From: Lingula anatina
Lineage: Eukaryota; Brachiopoda; Lingulata; Lingulida; Lingulidae
NCBI RefSeq assembly: GCF_001039355.2
Contig: NW_019775525.1
Location: 627,617-691,616 of the forward strand
Direction: 5' to 3'
DNA: 64,000 nucleotides
Positions 46,780 to 57,766 of this stretch are shown here, piece after piece; the first letter of the stretch is position 1; each line of letters starts with the position of its first letter. The position numbers and the translations under genes were made by a program. The notes beneath the pieces are model-generated. The model had not been told where the DNA came from, searched no databases, and worked only from the letters and a program-made list of their open reading frames with translations.

Positions 46780-47869
46780 ATGTCTTCTAAAAATGCACGA
46801 AGAAATTTAACGAACCGCAAGATTTCAAAAGCCACGTGCAGCAAACGGAAATAAGTTTACCTCTAGTTGGACGCAGCAAACCGATTCCAATTGAAACATT
46901 CCCCAAAGAATTCACATTTAAATATGACGCATTCAAAATGGCTGAACCGAACTGTGTGGACGAGGAGGACTTAAATAAGTTCCGGAAACAGCCTCTCAAC
47001 GTTGAACTAATGCAACAGAGCGCTGAACAACTGAGGGGAGTATTACGGATAATTGACAATGGCGTCTTCAATAAGTCTATAAGCCGTTCTAAGTGTGGAT
47101 GGAAGAGCGCTTTTGATGAAATAAAGTTACAAAATTTATCCCCGACTGCTGCTGTCCATGTTGACATTCTCTGTCCTCTAATGGTTCCTGGCGGATACTC
47201 CTTTCAACATTTCTTAGACGGTATTCTACCCAAGATTGTCCAAGCCCTTGATTTATTGCTGAACAAAGGCGTAAAAATCTTGATACCTTTAAGTAGAGAT
47301 GTAATTATGTTGGAGATCTTGGGAGCACTTGGAATCGGAAAAGATAAGGTTCTTTTCCACGCTGGTAAAATTTACGCAGCAAAGAAGATGATCTACACGT
47401 GTATTACGCCGCCATTACACCCGACCCTGTGGCAAAATGCACACAAACTTATGAACGCTCCTGAAAAACTCCCTGTACCTCGTGAGGAGGCATATGTCAT
47501 TTTGTTAACCAGAAAACAGAGTCATAATGGGGGAAGAAACATGCTGAATCAGATAGAAGTACAGACGTTTCTAGAAAAAAGATACGGGAAAGAGAAAATT
47601 ATAGTCTACCCGGGAAGGTACAACCTCACAACATCTGTGAGCGTTTTTGGGCGTGCTCGCCTAATGATTAGTGTTCACGGAGGCGCCCTGTATAATCTAA
47701 ATTTTGCCTCAAGCGACGTCAGCGTTGTAGAAATACTTCCGTCAGATGGCGCAGGTAACCTTCTGCACCAGGGAATCGCTCACCTCATCTTTTGGTCCAT
47801 GTGCAATATGTTGAATCAGTCGTATTGGAGAATTTATAATAAAGCGGAAACACGGAATGGTAACGTAAT
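46780..47869 (+). pseudogene. GT61 glycosyltransferase copy B, broken
   Basis: The ATG at 46780 starts MSSKNA as in the intact genes, but about 338 bases coding the membrane anchor and stem are missing. The deletion is not a multiple of three, so the ATG frame stops after 24 codons. The catalytic part is open from about 46836 (QQTEISLPLVG) to 47869 but has lost its anchor and start. From about 46836 to 47395 it is roughly 75% identical in protein to copies A and C; from about 47400 to 47869 it is about 98-99% identical in DNA. The last 30 or so codons are replaced by a MITE beginning at 47870. The 5' flank is also homologous to copies A and C, so this is a former full gene. Confidence 0.82.
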
Positions 47870-48062
47870 CAGGCCTACCCAACTGCCAGACTCGGCACCT
47901 AAGGATCCTGAATTAACCGGTATATCGGATCACACTANGTCGGTGTTCTGGCTGATACTCCGAAATGCGATCTGACACACACCTTGAAAACGGGTAGCGT
48001 GGTCCGATGTACCGGTTAATTCAGGATCCTTAGGTACCGAGTCTGGTAGCTGGGTAGGCCTG
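47870..48062. mobile_element. Two half-MITEs joined at a single N, with non-matching flanks
   Basis: 47870-47937 is the left end of the 551-bp MITE, inserted in the GT61 copy B coding region (left flank GTAAT). 47939-48062 is the right part, followed by AGGTT as at 31662-31666. About 350 bases of interior are missing at the N (47938). The flanks do not form a target repeat, so the halves come from two different insertions. Confidence 0.85.
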
Positions 48063-48217
48063 AGGTTGGCGGTGTACAGGAAACGCCCGCATTTCGTAGT
48101 ATACGCGTATAACGCTGGTTTTCTGTCATCGACATGTTAATTTACTTATTTATTTATCTGAAAATCACTAACAATACATAGTTTTGTAAGTATTTATAGT
48201 TGCTGTGCCATACTACT

Positions 48218-48348
48218 CAGGGGTAGATCCAGGATTATTTGAAGGGGGGTCCGTGGATGCGAACCCGACCTCCCCCCCAATTGACGTGGGGTCCATAAAT
48301 CGAAAGGGGGGCCAGGACCCCCCTGACACCCCCCTAAATCCGTCACTG
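48218..48348. mobile_element. 131-bp MITE of the CAGGGGCGGAT family
   Basis: Ends CAGGGGTAGATCCAGG and (reverse) CAGTGACGGATTTAG; flanks CTACT/CTATT agree at four of five bases. Truncated in copy A (31817-31887). Confidence 0.75.
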
Positions 48349-50523
48349 CTATTGTAGTGCAGAGCAGTTGACGTCGTGAGAGGAGGAGAAAAAAAGAAGC
48401 ACAACCAAAACATTGATCCCGTCTCTCGAGCTGCAGCTTCACAAGTGGATGAGAGAAAAAGAATATTTGCTACAATATTATCATAATAACGGCCACTCAC
48501 TGATACAACGCTATGCAAAAAGGAATGAATGAGAAGGACGAAAGTGAGCGAGTACATAAAAAGAGTGATTCTTTGAAACACGTCAGTCGCACAGATTGTG
48601 TGTGTAATATTTACATAACCGTTTTATATCACGTTTAAATTAATGTCCTTTTTTGTAAGTGGTGGGCACTATAGCAATAAAACATAATTGGGCAAGTCAG
48701 AATTATATATTAACATATTAAAAGAGAACACAAAATATGTGCCTGACCGACACGATTTAGAGAATCCCCTTCTGTGTATTGACCCAAAGAGCGCTATCTT
48801 TCCCTCGTGACGGACGACCGACAGCACCCCCCGGCCAGGGTGACACCAAGCGGATCGGGAAATGGACAAGTTATCGCGTTAGCCGCAAGGAATGTGCTCA
48901 AGCGCGTGAGGACATAAAGAGAAAGACGTAGTCACTTGTCTTTCGCAGGGACGTGTATCACATGGCAAATGTGCGAATTCTGAAGTGTGAAATACTATTT
49001 AGTTGCAGTCCCATGATGGATTCACCATTTTAAAGGTATTTATGACCAAGATACATTACATGTTTTAGTCAGGATTAAAAATATTCCTAGCATGCCGGGG
49101 AAGCCTTTGAAAGAGAAATGAAATAATGCTCCATGGGTGAAGGATGTTGCATCATAGCGACCCTCGTGTAAACTAAGTAGATACTTGAACTCATTAGACC
49201 TACTGAAATCACACTGAAACAACTCAAAACATTATAAATATGTAAAACTTATGCTTCATTTTTAAATAAAGATGATATTGGTAACTCGTAATTTTGCATA
49301 ATCATGTACACATATTTATAACTGCAACCGAAATCTTGTAGGTAATATCATAAATTGATGTCTAATTTTCCCTAAACACACCTTCAGTCCTGGGCCCCAT
49401 TTCGAGGCTATTAGGGTCTATATGGTGCGAGTATATGCAGAGTTAAGGAATCGAGACGCTTTCGCTTGGTCGCAATTTGCGGTACTTACGAGTTACGGAG
49501 CCCTGATCGGGCAGCAAACACGGGAGTTCAATATCTTTTAAATAAGTAGTATTAGTACCTTTTCTTGGTTTATACACTCGACCAAAAGGTTCGGAAACAT
49601 TAGATCTTTTTTTTTTTAACTATGAAATGCAGTGGGAAATTCTTCAGTGTTTGTAAAAAGTAACGAAAGGTGGGTGCATTATCCATGAAAATATAGTGAA
49701 AATATTTACCTTAGCTCACAGGGTCTTTTATGATAATTCAAAATAACGATGTTTCCTAAATTTTTGGTGGAATGTATATTTACCCGTAAATGTTCTACCA
49801 GCACATGTACCTGTGGCACTCGACAGGTAGAATTTCTTACTGAAATAAACGCCGGGGTCTTTTCGACATGTAGACGAAAGGACCGATAAAAGCAAGATTT
49901 ATGACACCCCGGCCGTGCACCGTGTAATCAGCCCTCTCCTTACGTAGTCAGAACCATTTGTTTTGACGCTTTACCTTCTTGATCTTTCTTGATATTAAAA
50001 GGTGCCTGCTCCGCCATTTGCGAAAATGGTTCAAAATATCCCTGTACCTTTCTTAAGTAAAACCCTTTTAGTTAAAATAATGAGTTTTTTTTCCGTGGCT
50101 GTAGCATCAGGTCTTTTATAAATTGAGGTTTGTTATGTTTTATACCTCGCTAACATAATTGACCGTGTTCCTGAGGCCCAATCTTTGCTACAAACGTTTC
50201 AAACAATACGTGTAAAATTATAATTATTATTATTATTATGAAATGAAAATTAATTTGATTTGTTGATGTTTGTTGAATTTATGCTTCAGTAGGATAACGA
50301 AGTATTGTATTAGTAGATTGTATTCCTTTGTTGTAAAGTAAATGGCTTACGTTTTCACTAATTGCAGATAATATACAGACAGACAGACAGACAAACAAAC
50401 AAACAGGGGTGAAAACAACAACCTTGGCGAGGGTTAAAATACAGACTGAGAAAAAGGGGAATCCCGCGTTCTCTTTATTCACCTTAATTTAAGGCAAACT
50501 TTGTAGTTGCTACTTGGTCATAC
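48349..50523. other. Intergenic, counterpart of 31888-33996
   Basis: Collinear with copy A. The CAGA/CAAA tract (about 50376-50406) is shorter here. No gene was recognised. Confidence 0.45.
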
Positions 50524-50798
50524 CAGGGGCTGATCCAGGATTATTTGAAGGGAGGTACGCGGATGCAAAGCCAAACCGCTTCCCCCCTCTTGACGTAGGG
50601 TTCGGGGCCCAGTGAAGGGTCCCGAAAATTTTTTGGTATTTTAGAGGGCAAACGGTGCCATTTGATACCGTTTAGAACTGTGATTCAGTTAGTCAAAATT
50701 CTAATTTCAATAGGGGACCACTGGTGTGATTTTTTTTTCAGAAATCAAGGGGGTTAGGACCCCCCTGAACCCCCCCCCCCCCCCCTTAATCCGACACT
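50524..50798. mobile_element. MITE of the CAGGGGCGGAT family, copy B of 33997
   Basis: Same element as 33997-34262, with a longer C run near the right end and a mutated terminal base (CTT instead of CTG). Confidence 0.7.
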
Positions 50799-50844
50799 TT
50801 ATAAAATTAAAAAGTCGTAATTCCTACCCGTAAACGCAATGCAT

Positions 50845-51115
50845 TCTTCTTCTTCTTCTTCTTCTTCTTCTTCTTCTTGGTTGTTTGCCGCGAGGTAGGT
50901 TTAGCGTCTCCCACACCATCCGTCTCGATCTGCAGTCCTTCGTTTGATCTCACCAAAACTTTCAGATCGTTTTCTCTCTTCTTGCGCCGGTGGTCGAACA
51001 TTGTCTTTCTCTTTCTTCCTTTGCCTCTTTTACCATTTAACCTGCCTTCAATGACATCCCTAAGCAGTCCATGATGTCTCATAACGAATACGAAGCTTTG
51101 TAATGATGATGTCAA
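50845..51115 (-). mobile_element. LINE reverse-transcriptase 3' remnant with TTC microsatellite, copy B
   Basis: Reads RHHGLLRDVIEGRLNGKRGK then GRKRKTMFDHRRKK on the minus strand, the tail of a non-LTR reverse transcriptase. The frame then runs into a poly-Lys tract from TTC repeats (50845-50879). It has no catalytic domain. Confidence 0.62.
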
Positions 51116-51340
51116 AAATAAATTCGTGAGAAAATTTTTAAAAAAATCTTAGGTACGGGTATTTTAGTCGGCACCAATACCTATAACATATTACGTTCTG
51201 GTTCAGTAAATTTATAATTTTTATATTATTTCTCTGACTTATCTTGCAGGAGAACCGGGTTTCTGTCCTTCAAAGGCCATACAGCGGTTTCTGAAGAAAC
51301 AGTTTTTGCCAATCCAATCCAGCCAGAAACGACCCTGAAG

Positions 51341-52840
51341 ATGTCTTCTAAAAATGCACCCCTCCTTCAAGCGGTCTACGTGACGGTGTTAGTCTACATC
51401 CTGGTGCAAATCCACTTGACCGGGGTTTTTGTCATCACTTTCAACAGCAGTGTGTCCGATTTGGGGAATAATGAGCAGTATGACGCCTTGAAAGCCTACT
51501 CTCAATCTCGGTTGGTTTATTTTAAAAGAAGCAGAAGTCAATCAGACGACGCAATTATAAACCACGATACAGATAAGTCACGTGATCCTGAGGTCGCTTC
51601 CGACATGTGGAACTCACTCGATGTAGACAGCATGCGCACTATAGGCGGCTATTTAAGCAATCAGGACAGCAAACACGTTCTTAAAAAAGAGGTGTCCCAG
51701 CAAGCTTATGGAGTCCACAAATTCCAAAATCATGCGCAGCAAACGGAAATAAGTTTACCTCTAGTTGGACGCAACCAACCGCTTTCAACTGCAACATTCC
51801 CCAAAGCATTGGGATTTAAATATGACGCATTCAAAATGGCCGAACCGAACTGCGTGGACGAGGAGGACTTACAAAAATTCCGCAAACATCCACACAACGT
51901 TCAACTTATGCAACAGAAGGACAAACAGCTTAGAGGCGTTATACGGATTGTTGACAATGGCGTCTTCCATGGTTCGTTCCGCCCTCCTGGGTGCGGCTGG
52001 GAGAGTGCTTTTGATGAAATAAAATCAGAAAACTTATCCTGGCCTGCAGCTGTCCATTTTGATGTTTTGTGCCCACTGATTGTCCCCGGCGGATCCTCTT
52101 TCCAACATTTCTTAGACGGTGTTCTGCCCAAGATTGTCCAAGCCCATGATCTGTTGCGGAACAAAGGCGTAAAAATCTTGATACCTCGCAACAGAGATAA
52201 AATTATATTGGAGATCTTGGGAGCACTTGGTATCGAAAAAGATATGATTCTTTTCCACGCTGGTGGAATTTATACAGCAAGGAAGATGATCTACACGTGT
52301 ATAACGCCGCCATTACACCCGACCCTGTGGCAAAATGCACACAAACTTATGAACGCTCCTGAAAAACTCCCTGTACCTCGTGAGGAGGCATATGTCATTT
52401 TGTTAACCAGAAAACAGAGTCATAATGGGGGAAGAAACATGCTGAATCAGATAGAAGTACAGGCGTTTCTAGAAAAAAGATACGGGAAGGAGAAAATTAT
52501 AGTCTACCCGGGAAGGTACAACCTCACAACATCTGTGAGCGTTTTTGGGCGTGCGCGCTTAATGATTGGTGTTCACGGAGGCGCCCTCTATAATCTAAAT
52601 TTTGCCTCAAGCGACGTCAGTGTTGTAGAAATACTTCCGTCAGATGGCGCAGGTAACCCTCTGCCCCAGGGAATCGCTCACACCATCTTTTGGTCCATGT
52701 GCAATATGTTGAATCAGTCGTATTGGAGAATTTATAATAAAGCGGAAACACGGAATGGTAACGTAATTGTGGATCTCTTCAAACTGGGTCGGGTTTTGGA
52801 CAGGATTGACCAGCAGTTCGGATATTTTTTAACAAATTAG
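51341..52840 (+). CDS. GT61 (DUF563) family glycosyltransferase, copy C
   Basis: Intact 499-aa paralogue or allele of the gene at 34818, with one coding exon. The 5' UTR acceptor ends at 51249. It has the same membrane anchor (about residues 8-36), stem and GT61 motifs (FQHFLDGVLPK, RKQSHNGGRNMLNQ, GVHGGALYNLNF). Differences from copy A include NSS for NRS near residue 39, TIGG for TKGG, LSWPA for LSSPA and NPLPQ for NPMPQ. The NSS change creates no new N-glycosylation site at that spot beyond the local N-x-S pattern already present. ATG choice as for copy A. Confidence 0.88.
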   Translation: MSSKNAPLLQAVYVTVLVYILVQIHLTGVFVITFNSSVSDLGNNEQYDALKAYSQSRLVYFKRSRSQSDDAIINHDTDKSRDPEVASDMWNSLDVDSMRTIGGYLSNQDSKHVLKKEVSQQAYGVHKFQNHAQQTEISLPLVGRNQPLSTATFPKALGFKYDAFKMAEPNCVDEEDLQKFRKHPHNVQLMQQKDKQLRGVIRIVDNGVFHGSFRPPGCGWESAFDEIKSENLSWPAAVHFDVLCPLIVPGGSSFQHFLDGVLPKIVQAHDLLRNKGVKILIPRNRDKIILEILGALGIEKDMILFHAGGIYTARKMIYTCITPPLHPTLWQNAHKLMNAPEKLPVPREEAYVILLTRKQSHNGGRNMLNQIEVQAFLEKRYGKEKIIVYPGRYNLTTSVSVFGRARLMIGVHGGALYNLNFASSDVSVVEILPSDGAGNPLPQGIAHTIFWSMCNMLNQSYWRIYNKAETRNGNVIVDLFKLGRVLDRIDQQFGYFLTN

Positions 52841-53911
52841 TATAATTTATTATAGGTTCTATTAAACGTGATAATAACTGAAATCTGTAAAATAACGTAT
52901 TTTATAAAAATATTTTCATGAATGCTCTCTTTTTTTTTTTTTTTTTTTTTTTCAAAAAATACCTGTGTGCTTCTTCATTTTGTGGACGTTCTCAGCGCAT
53001 TTCTTTTCATTATTCTCAAAGTTTTGTGCTGGTTAAATAGTTTTTTTTTTCATACATGTTCAAGTTGAAATAGAAATAAAATCAAATGAATATCAACAGA
53101 GAAAGGGTAATTAATGTTTTCTTTATTCATAACACTGAAACGAAGTAAAGTTACTACAGGTTAACAATATTATTATTGGTGAAATACAAGGATAGGTATA
53201 CATGAACATCGATTGTATATGATAGATGTATTGATAGGGTTAATGAGCACCATTATATAATATAATATAATATATATATAATATAATATAATATAAAAAC
53301 CGTTTAATGCGAAATTATTGTCTTGCTTTTGGCTAATTCTCGGCATCAGTACTAAGAACATGCTTAAAATGTCCAATTCTAAAGTTATACTACAACATAT
53401 TTATTCGCTTCAATAGTTAACACTCTGGAATTTATAATCCGTTCGCAAGGATCAATTTTACGCTACATGTATGTTATTGATAGACACACACAGTGCTCAC
53501 ATGCTCAATTATGGAACATTTCGAAAGATACAGATATAACCATTGCTTCAAAAATGTGATGATTGCCTAAAGAAAACTTAGATCGCATTCACAACGAGTT
53601 GAGCCATGGCTTTACAAATCCACTAAATATGGCGGACGTACATGAAAGAAAAACCGCCTAATCTTTTGATAGTCTCTCCGCCTCTCACACGCCTCCCCAC
53701 ACGTCGTCCCTGCGACGAATTGCAAAATAGGTGGCTTTCAAATGTCAAAATTCTGGACAAAAAAAAAAAAGATAATAAAAACGTTATTATCTAACTAAAC
53801 AAAAAATGTAAAATTACAATAACTAATATTTAAATATCCGTGTATTTTTTCACATAGCCAAAGCAATGCCCAATCCTGCATTTTTCCTTTAATGGGCTTC
53901 TTTTTTCGTAC
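52841..53911. other. Intergenic, counterpart of 36318-39460 without the 2.2 kb block
   Basis: Contains an interrupted ATAAT repeat (about 53254-53295) and a unique 140-base stretch at 53581-53720. No gene seen. Confidence 0.5.
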
Positions 53912-56900
53912 CTAGAAATCCCACGCGGCTACCGCCATCGCCATTAGCATCAAAAGTCCTTTGCTACCGGCTTGAATGTTTCCTCGGTTGTGCTTTGGGG
54001 TTGAGATCGTGGTCGCACCATAAAATGACGTCGCGGAGCCGTCTTTCATGGCGTTCGGCGAGCAGGCAGAGAACGACGCTGCACGTATTCCTATGGGTCC
54101 ACCGGGAATATCCAACTGCACATTTCGCAGAGCATTTTCCATCCATGCTTGTACTTGGTCGAAAACCTTAAGACCTTCCTCGTGGTTTGCAAGGCTCGCG
54201 TAAAGGACGAGCAATGTTTGAACGAGAAAAGTGACGGACGAGTTCTCCCCGCTGTGTTTCGGACTACAGGAAACAATACGCGCATTCACGGCTTGCAATA
54301 CCTCTATTATTCGATAATTAAGGTCTATATCACTACAACTATCCCCCGCTGTTGGAATCCAGCCGCAGGGTTCAAAATTCAAGTAAACTATTGACTTTAA
54401 TACCGTGAAATTATACAGAATAGGGCGGCAGCCCTGGTCATCTGGAATATACCCCAGGGGACAAAGCTCCTGATTTATAGCCTGGAGAAAAAGAGAACGT
54501 GTGTGGATGTGTGGTACATGTATCATATTCAATAACAAATGTATTACGTAGCAACAGTCGAGCTAAAGCTCATGTATTTACGAATAACGACAGTCTAAGA
54601 CCATAAAACCAACACAGGACTGCTGACACTAATGGTATTAAAATGTTAACATAAACTCGGGAAAGAATTAGTAGAGTAACAGTCCCTAGGTCCCTAAGCT
54701 GTTTGATTATTTGCAATTTTAAATATCATCATCGTTATAACTTTATCGTAATTTGCTTTCTCACCAAATCCATCAGGTCGTTCATTTGTTTTCTGTCTTG
54801 ATCTCCGACGTGCAACAGAGAGCGGAAAGATAAGCCACCGAATTTCGAATGCGACGATGCGGAGCTCTGATCTGAATATAACATTGAACAGTAAATTAGT
54901 ACCAGTGTTTTTTTTTTATATGGTGGACATTGTAAGCTACACGTTGCTGCTATTGTCTCATAGTTATAGTTTTAAAATACTAGGATTGTTCGGGCTTAAA
55001 GCCAAAACTATCATCCAATGCTCCAAGACTCGATTGTGAGCCCGGTCGCTCAGTTAAATCAGAATACGGTTGTGTAATGATAGCCTACTAGTAAAACTTT
55101 CCTCTTGTGATAGAAATTACCAAGTATATTCTATAATGTGTTCCTCAATATAGTGTCAAACTTTTTTCCATATTTGCAAGTGTAATTTATGTATAAAAGT
55201 TTTGTTTTACAAAGTCTAAAATAATTACACTGATGACCGCTAACCGCACGAAAACGAAGTAGATACTCCAGCGCAGTAGACTACTGCAATCATACTGCAA
55301 ACATGCTTCAAATCTGCTTCGATTGGGGAGCTAATTAGCATATTTGAAACATGCTTCTATCATGCTGCTGATCTACTGCATTAATGCTCCTCTCTGTACA
55401 AACCTATGTACTTTTTGAAGTAGAATTGCAGTAGGCTATACTGCATTTCTACTGCAAATATGCTCCACACCACTACTGCGTTAATGCTTCTTTGCTACTT
55501 CGATACTACTGCATTTTCGTGCGGGTAACCACACTAAATTTGCCAATCTTTCATAAGGCGTCAGTAAAAGGCATAACTCTGTCCGGCATAACTCTGTCCT
55601 TTCAGAACAATTTATAACTCCTAAACAATAGGAAGACATATATTGCCGGTAATAAGGCAAATTTGACCTTGACATTTTGATGGGAGTTACTGGGTTGCTT
55701 AGTAGTACTGACTCGTGCTCTTCTAGCTTTCTTATGGTAGTAACGGTCAAGGTCACAAGAGAAAAGGCGTCAATTTGATTGCTCATATTGGCTGGCTAAC
55801 CCGTCACATTGAAAGGAAAAAAGGTTCCAGTCTAAATCTTCAAGTCACGGGCAAGGTATGAGGTAATTACTTAGAAACAATTGAGACATATATATTTCAC
55901 ACTCGATAAAATGGAATAGCATCCTTAACGTCTTAGAGCTCATTCCATCCCAATGAAACCTACGTAGCTCTACGTAGATCTTTAAGCGATGCTCGGCAGT
56001 AAATATACTTTTGGAAAATTACCCCTATCCAGTTTTGCTTGCTACTACAGGAGAACGGAAATGAATCACCTATACTATTCAAAAGATAAATTTAGAAAAA
56101 GGAACAGCAAAACGCACCACTTACCTTCGCAGACTTTAACTGGACCTACATAACAAAGTAGACAGTGAACGTTCTTGTAACTTTGATCCAAGCCACTTAT
56201 GACAACAGGGTTGTTGTACGCCATACAGGCATCTCGTAAGGCTGAGTGCAGAGGGAGTGGACGAGGCAAACGATATGGACTTCCATTGGTATATCTGAAC
56301 CGACAAGGACCAAACGCATGGTTCTCAACATCCCGGAAGCAAGTCTTCACCTTCCACTCCTGTTTGGGCTCAAACATACCACTGCAACCAGCAGCTTCCA
56401 GTTTTTTTATAACACAAGATGAGGACCTGCAATTAGCAAAATGCCCAGCGTCTTCCCCCAGGCAGAAGACGACAAGTTCCCACGGGTCCCAGCCGTTTGC
56501 GATACCATTACACGCTGCACAGTACTTGTTTCTGAAGGTGATCTCTGTAGCTGGGTCGGTGACTGGCCGGTGCAAGATGGCGTCCTCTGAGAGACTGGCA
56601 TTTGAAGTATCAGTACACTTGATGCGACTTTCCTCTTCTTTCCAAGATGACGGGCATTCGTCAACCATCCAAAAACTCAGTCCAAAAGTGTCCAAATGGG
56701 GTAAGATGGTTTGTTGGTTTTGTCGATGTAATGCTGGGCTTCTTCTACAAGAGCTTTTATGTACGAGGGAAATAACCGTAGGATCGACTTGTTTTTTCTG
56801 CCTTGTCCAAGAGCACGTTTTGTTAGAAGATGCAGTAGAAGTGGTGTTACTACTGGGAGTTTCTGTTATATTACATGCAGGAGTTGCTACAAGTTGCAAT

Positions 56901-57766
56901 GTATTTTTTGCCTTTGTTAATCTGACAGAGGCGGCGCACACCGTCATATTTTCAGTCAGTCCATAACAGCAGTCGCCATACAGGACGCACTGAGGGTCGC
57001 AGTTGCAGTAGACCTTGATGCTGCTTACACGCATTCCCTGAATTACACATAGCCATTTGTTCGCAGGCAGACTTTCGTCAGAGTAAGAAGAGGACCTCTT
57101 CGCTGATTCTGAGGATTTACTGCCGTTGTTCCAACTTTCAAGTAGGATATCCTCTTGATTGAACGGCCCCAGCGTGATTCCCCCGTGCTTTCTACCCTCA
57201 GTAGTGGCCGATTCTTGTGTGATTCCCTCGTCCATTTCACTCTCATGATCAGTAGTGGCCGATTCCTGCGTGATTCCCTCGTGCATTTCATTCTCGGTAG
57301 TGGCCATTTCCTGCGTGATTTCCTCGTGCATTTCACCCTCAGTAGTGGCCGATTCCTGCGTGATTTCCTCGTGCATTTCACTCTCAGTAGTGGCCGATTC
57401 CTGCGTGATTCCCTCGTGCATTTCACTCTCAGTAGTGGCCGATTCCTGCGTGATTCCCTCGTGCATTTCACTCTCAGTAGTGAGCGATTCCTGCGTGATT
57501 TCCTCGTGCATTTCACCCTCAGTAGTGGCTTGTTCCTGCATGATTCCCTCGTGCATTTCACCCTCATTCGGGGTAGTCATCGTTGTCTCTTCTGGCACTC
57601 CAGTTCCAGAAAAGGGTGTTTCCCTAGTGGATCCCTCAAGCGGCCAAATTTGTAGATTGGGTGACTCTTGTGTGGATCCAGCGGTGTGACCATTTTCTAG
57701 AATCATAAGCAGCACAGCTGTCGGTTGTACAAAGGCCAGTATGCATAAAGTAATGCGGATGATCAT
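53912..57766 (-). CDS. Secreted tandem-repeat glycoprotein with somatomedin-B-like and Cys-rich ectodomain, copy B
   Basis: Exons 56125-57766, 54765-54871 and 53912-54481, phases 1 and 0; 772 aa. Same architecture as the gene at 39461-43216: signal peptide from ATG 57766 (MIIRITLCILAFV), nine 15-residue repeats, CNCDPQCVLYGDCCYG, NKYCAACNG, YKNVHCLLCYVG, CPLGYIPDDQGCRPI and a hydrophobic end (GSKGLLMLMAMAVAAWDF). The stop comes two codons earlier than in copy A. A TATATAA lies near 57815 on the minus strand. The N-terminal region differs from copy A at roughly one residue in seven, whereas the Cys-rich part is far more similar. The AATAAA used in copy A is mutated here (TGTATTTTTTCAC at the equivalent place). 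Confidence 0.8.
55246..55525. mobile_element. 280-bp MITE present only in copy B, TAACC target repeat
   Basis: Starts GCACGAAAACGAAGTAG and ends CTACTGCATTTTCGTGCGGG, imperfect inverted ends. The direct repeat TAACC flanks it (55241-55245 and 55526-55530). Copy A has a single TAACC at the empty site (40798-40802). The interior is rich in CTACTGCA and TGCAGTAG words. Confidence 0.88.
57170..57570 (-). repeat. 45-bp coding tandem repeat, nine units
   Basis: Counterpart of the 14-unit array in copy A. The five-unit difference (225 bases) minus one extra codon elsewhere accounts for the 222-base difference in exon 1 length. Confidence 0.9.
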
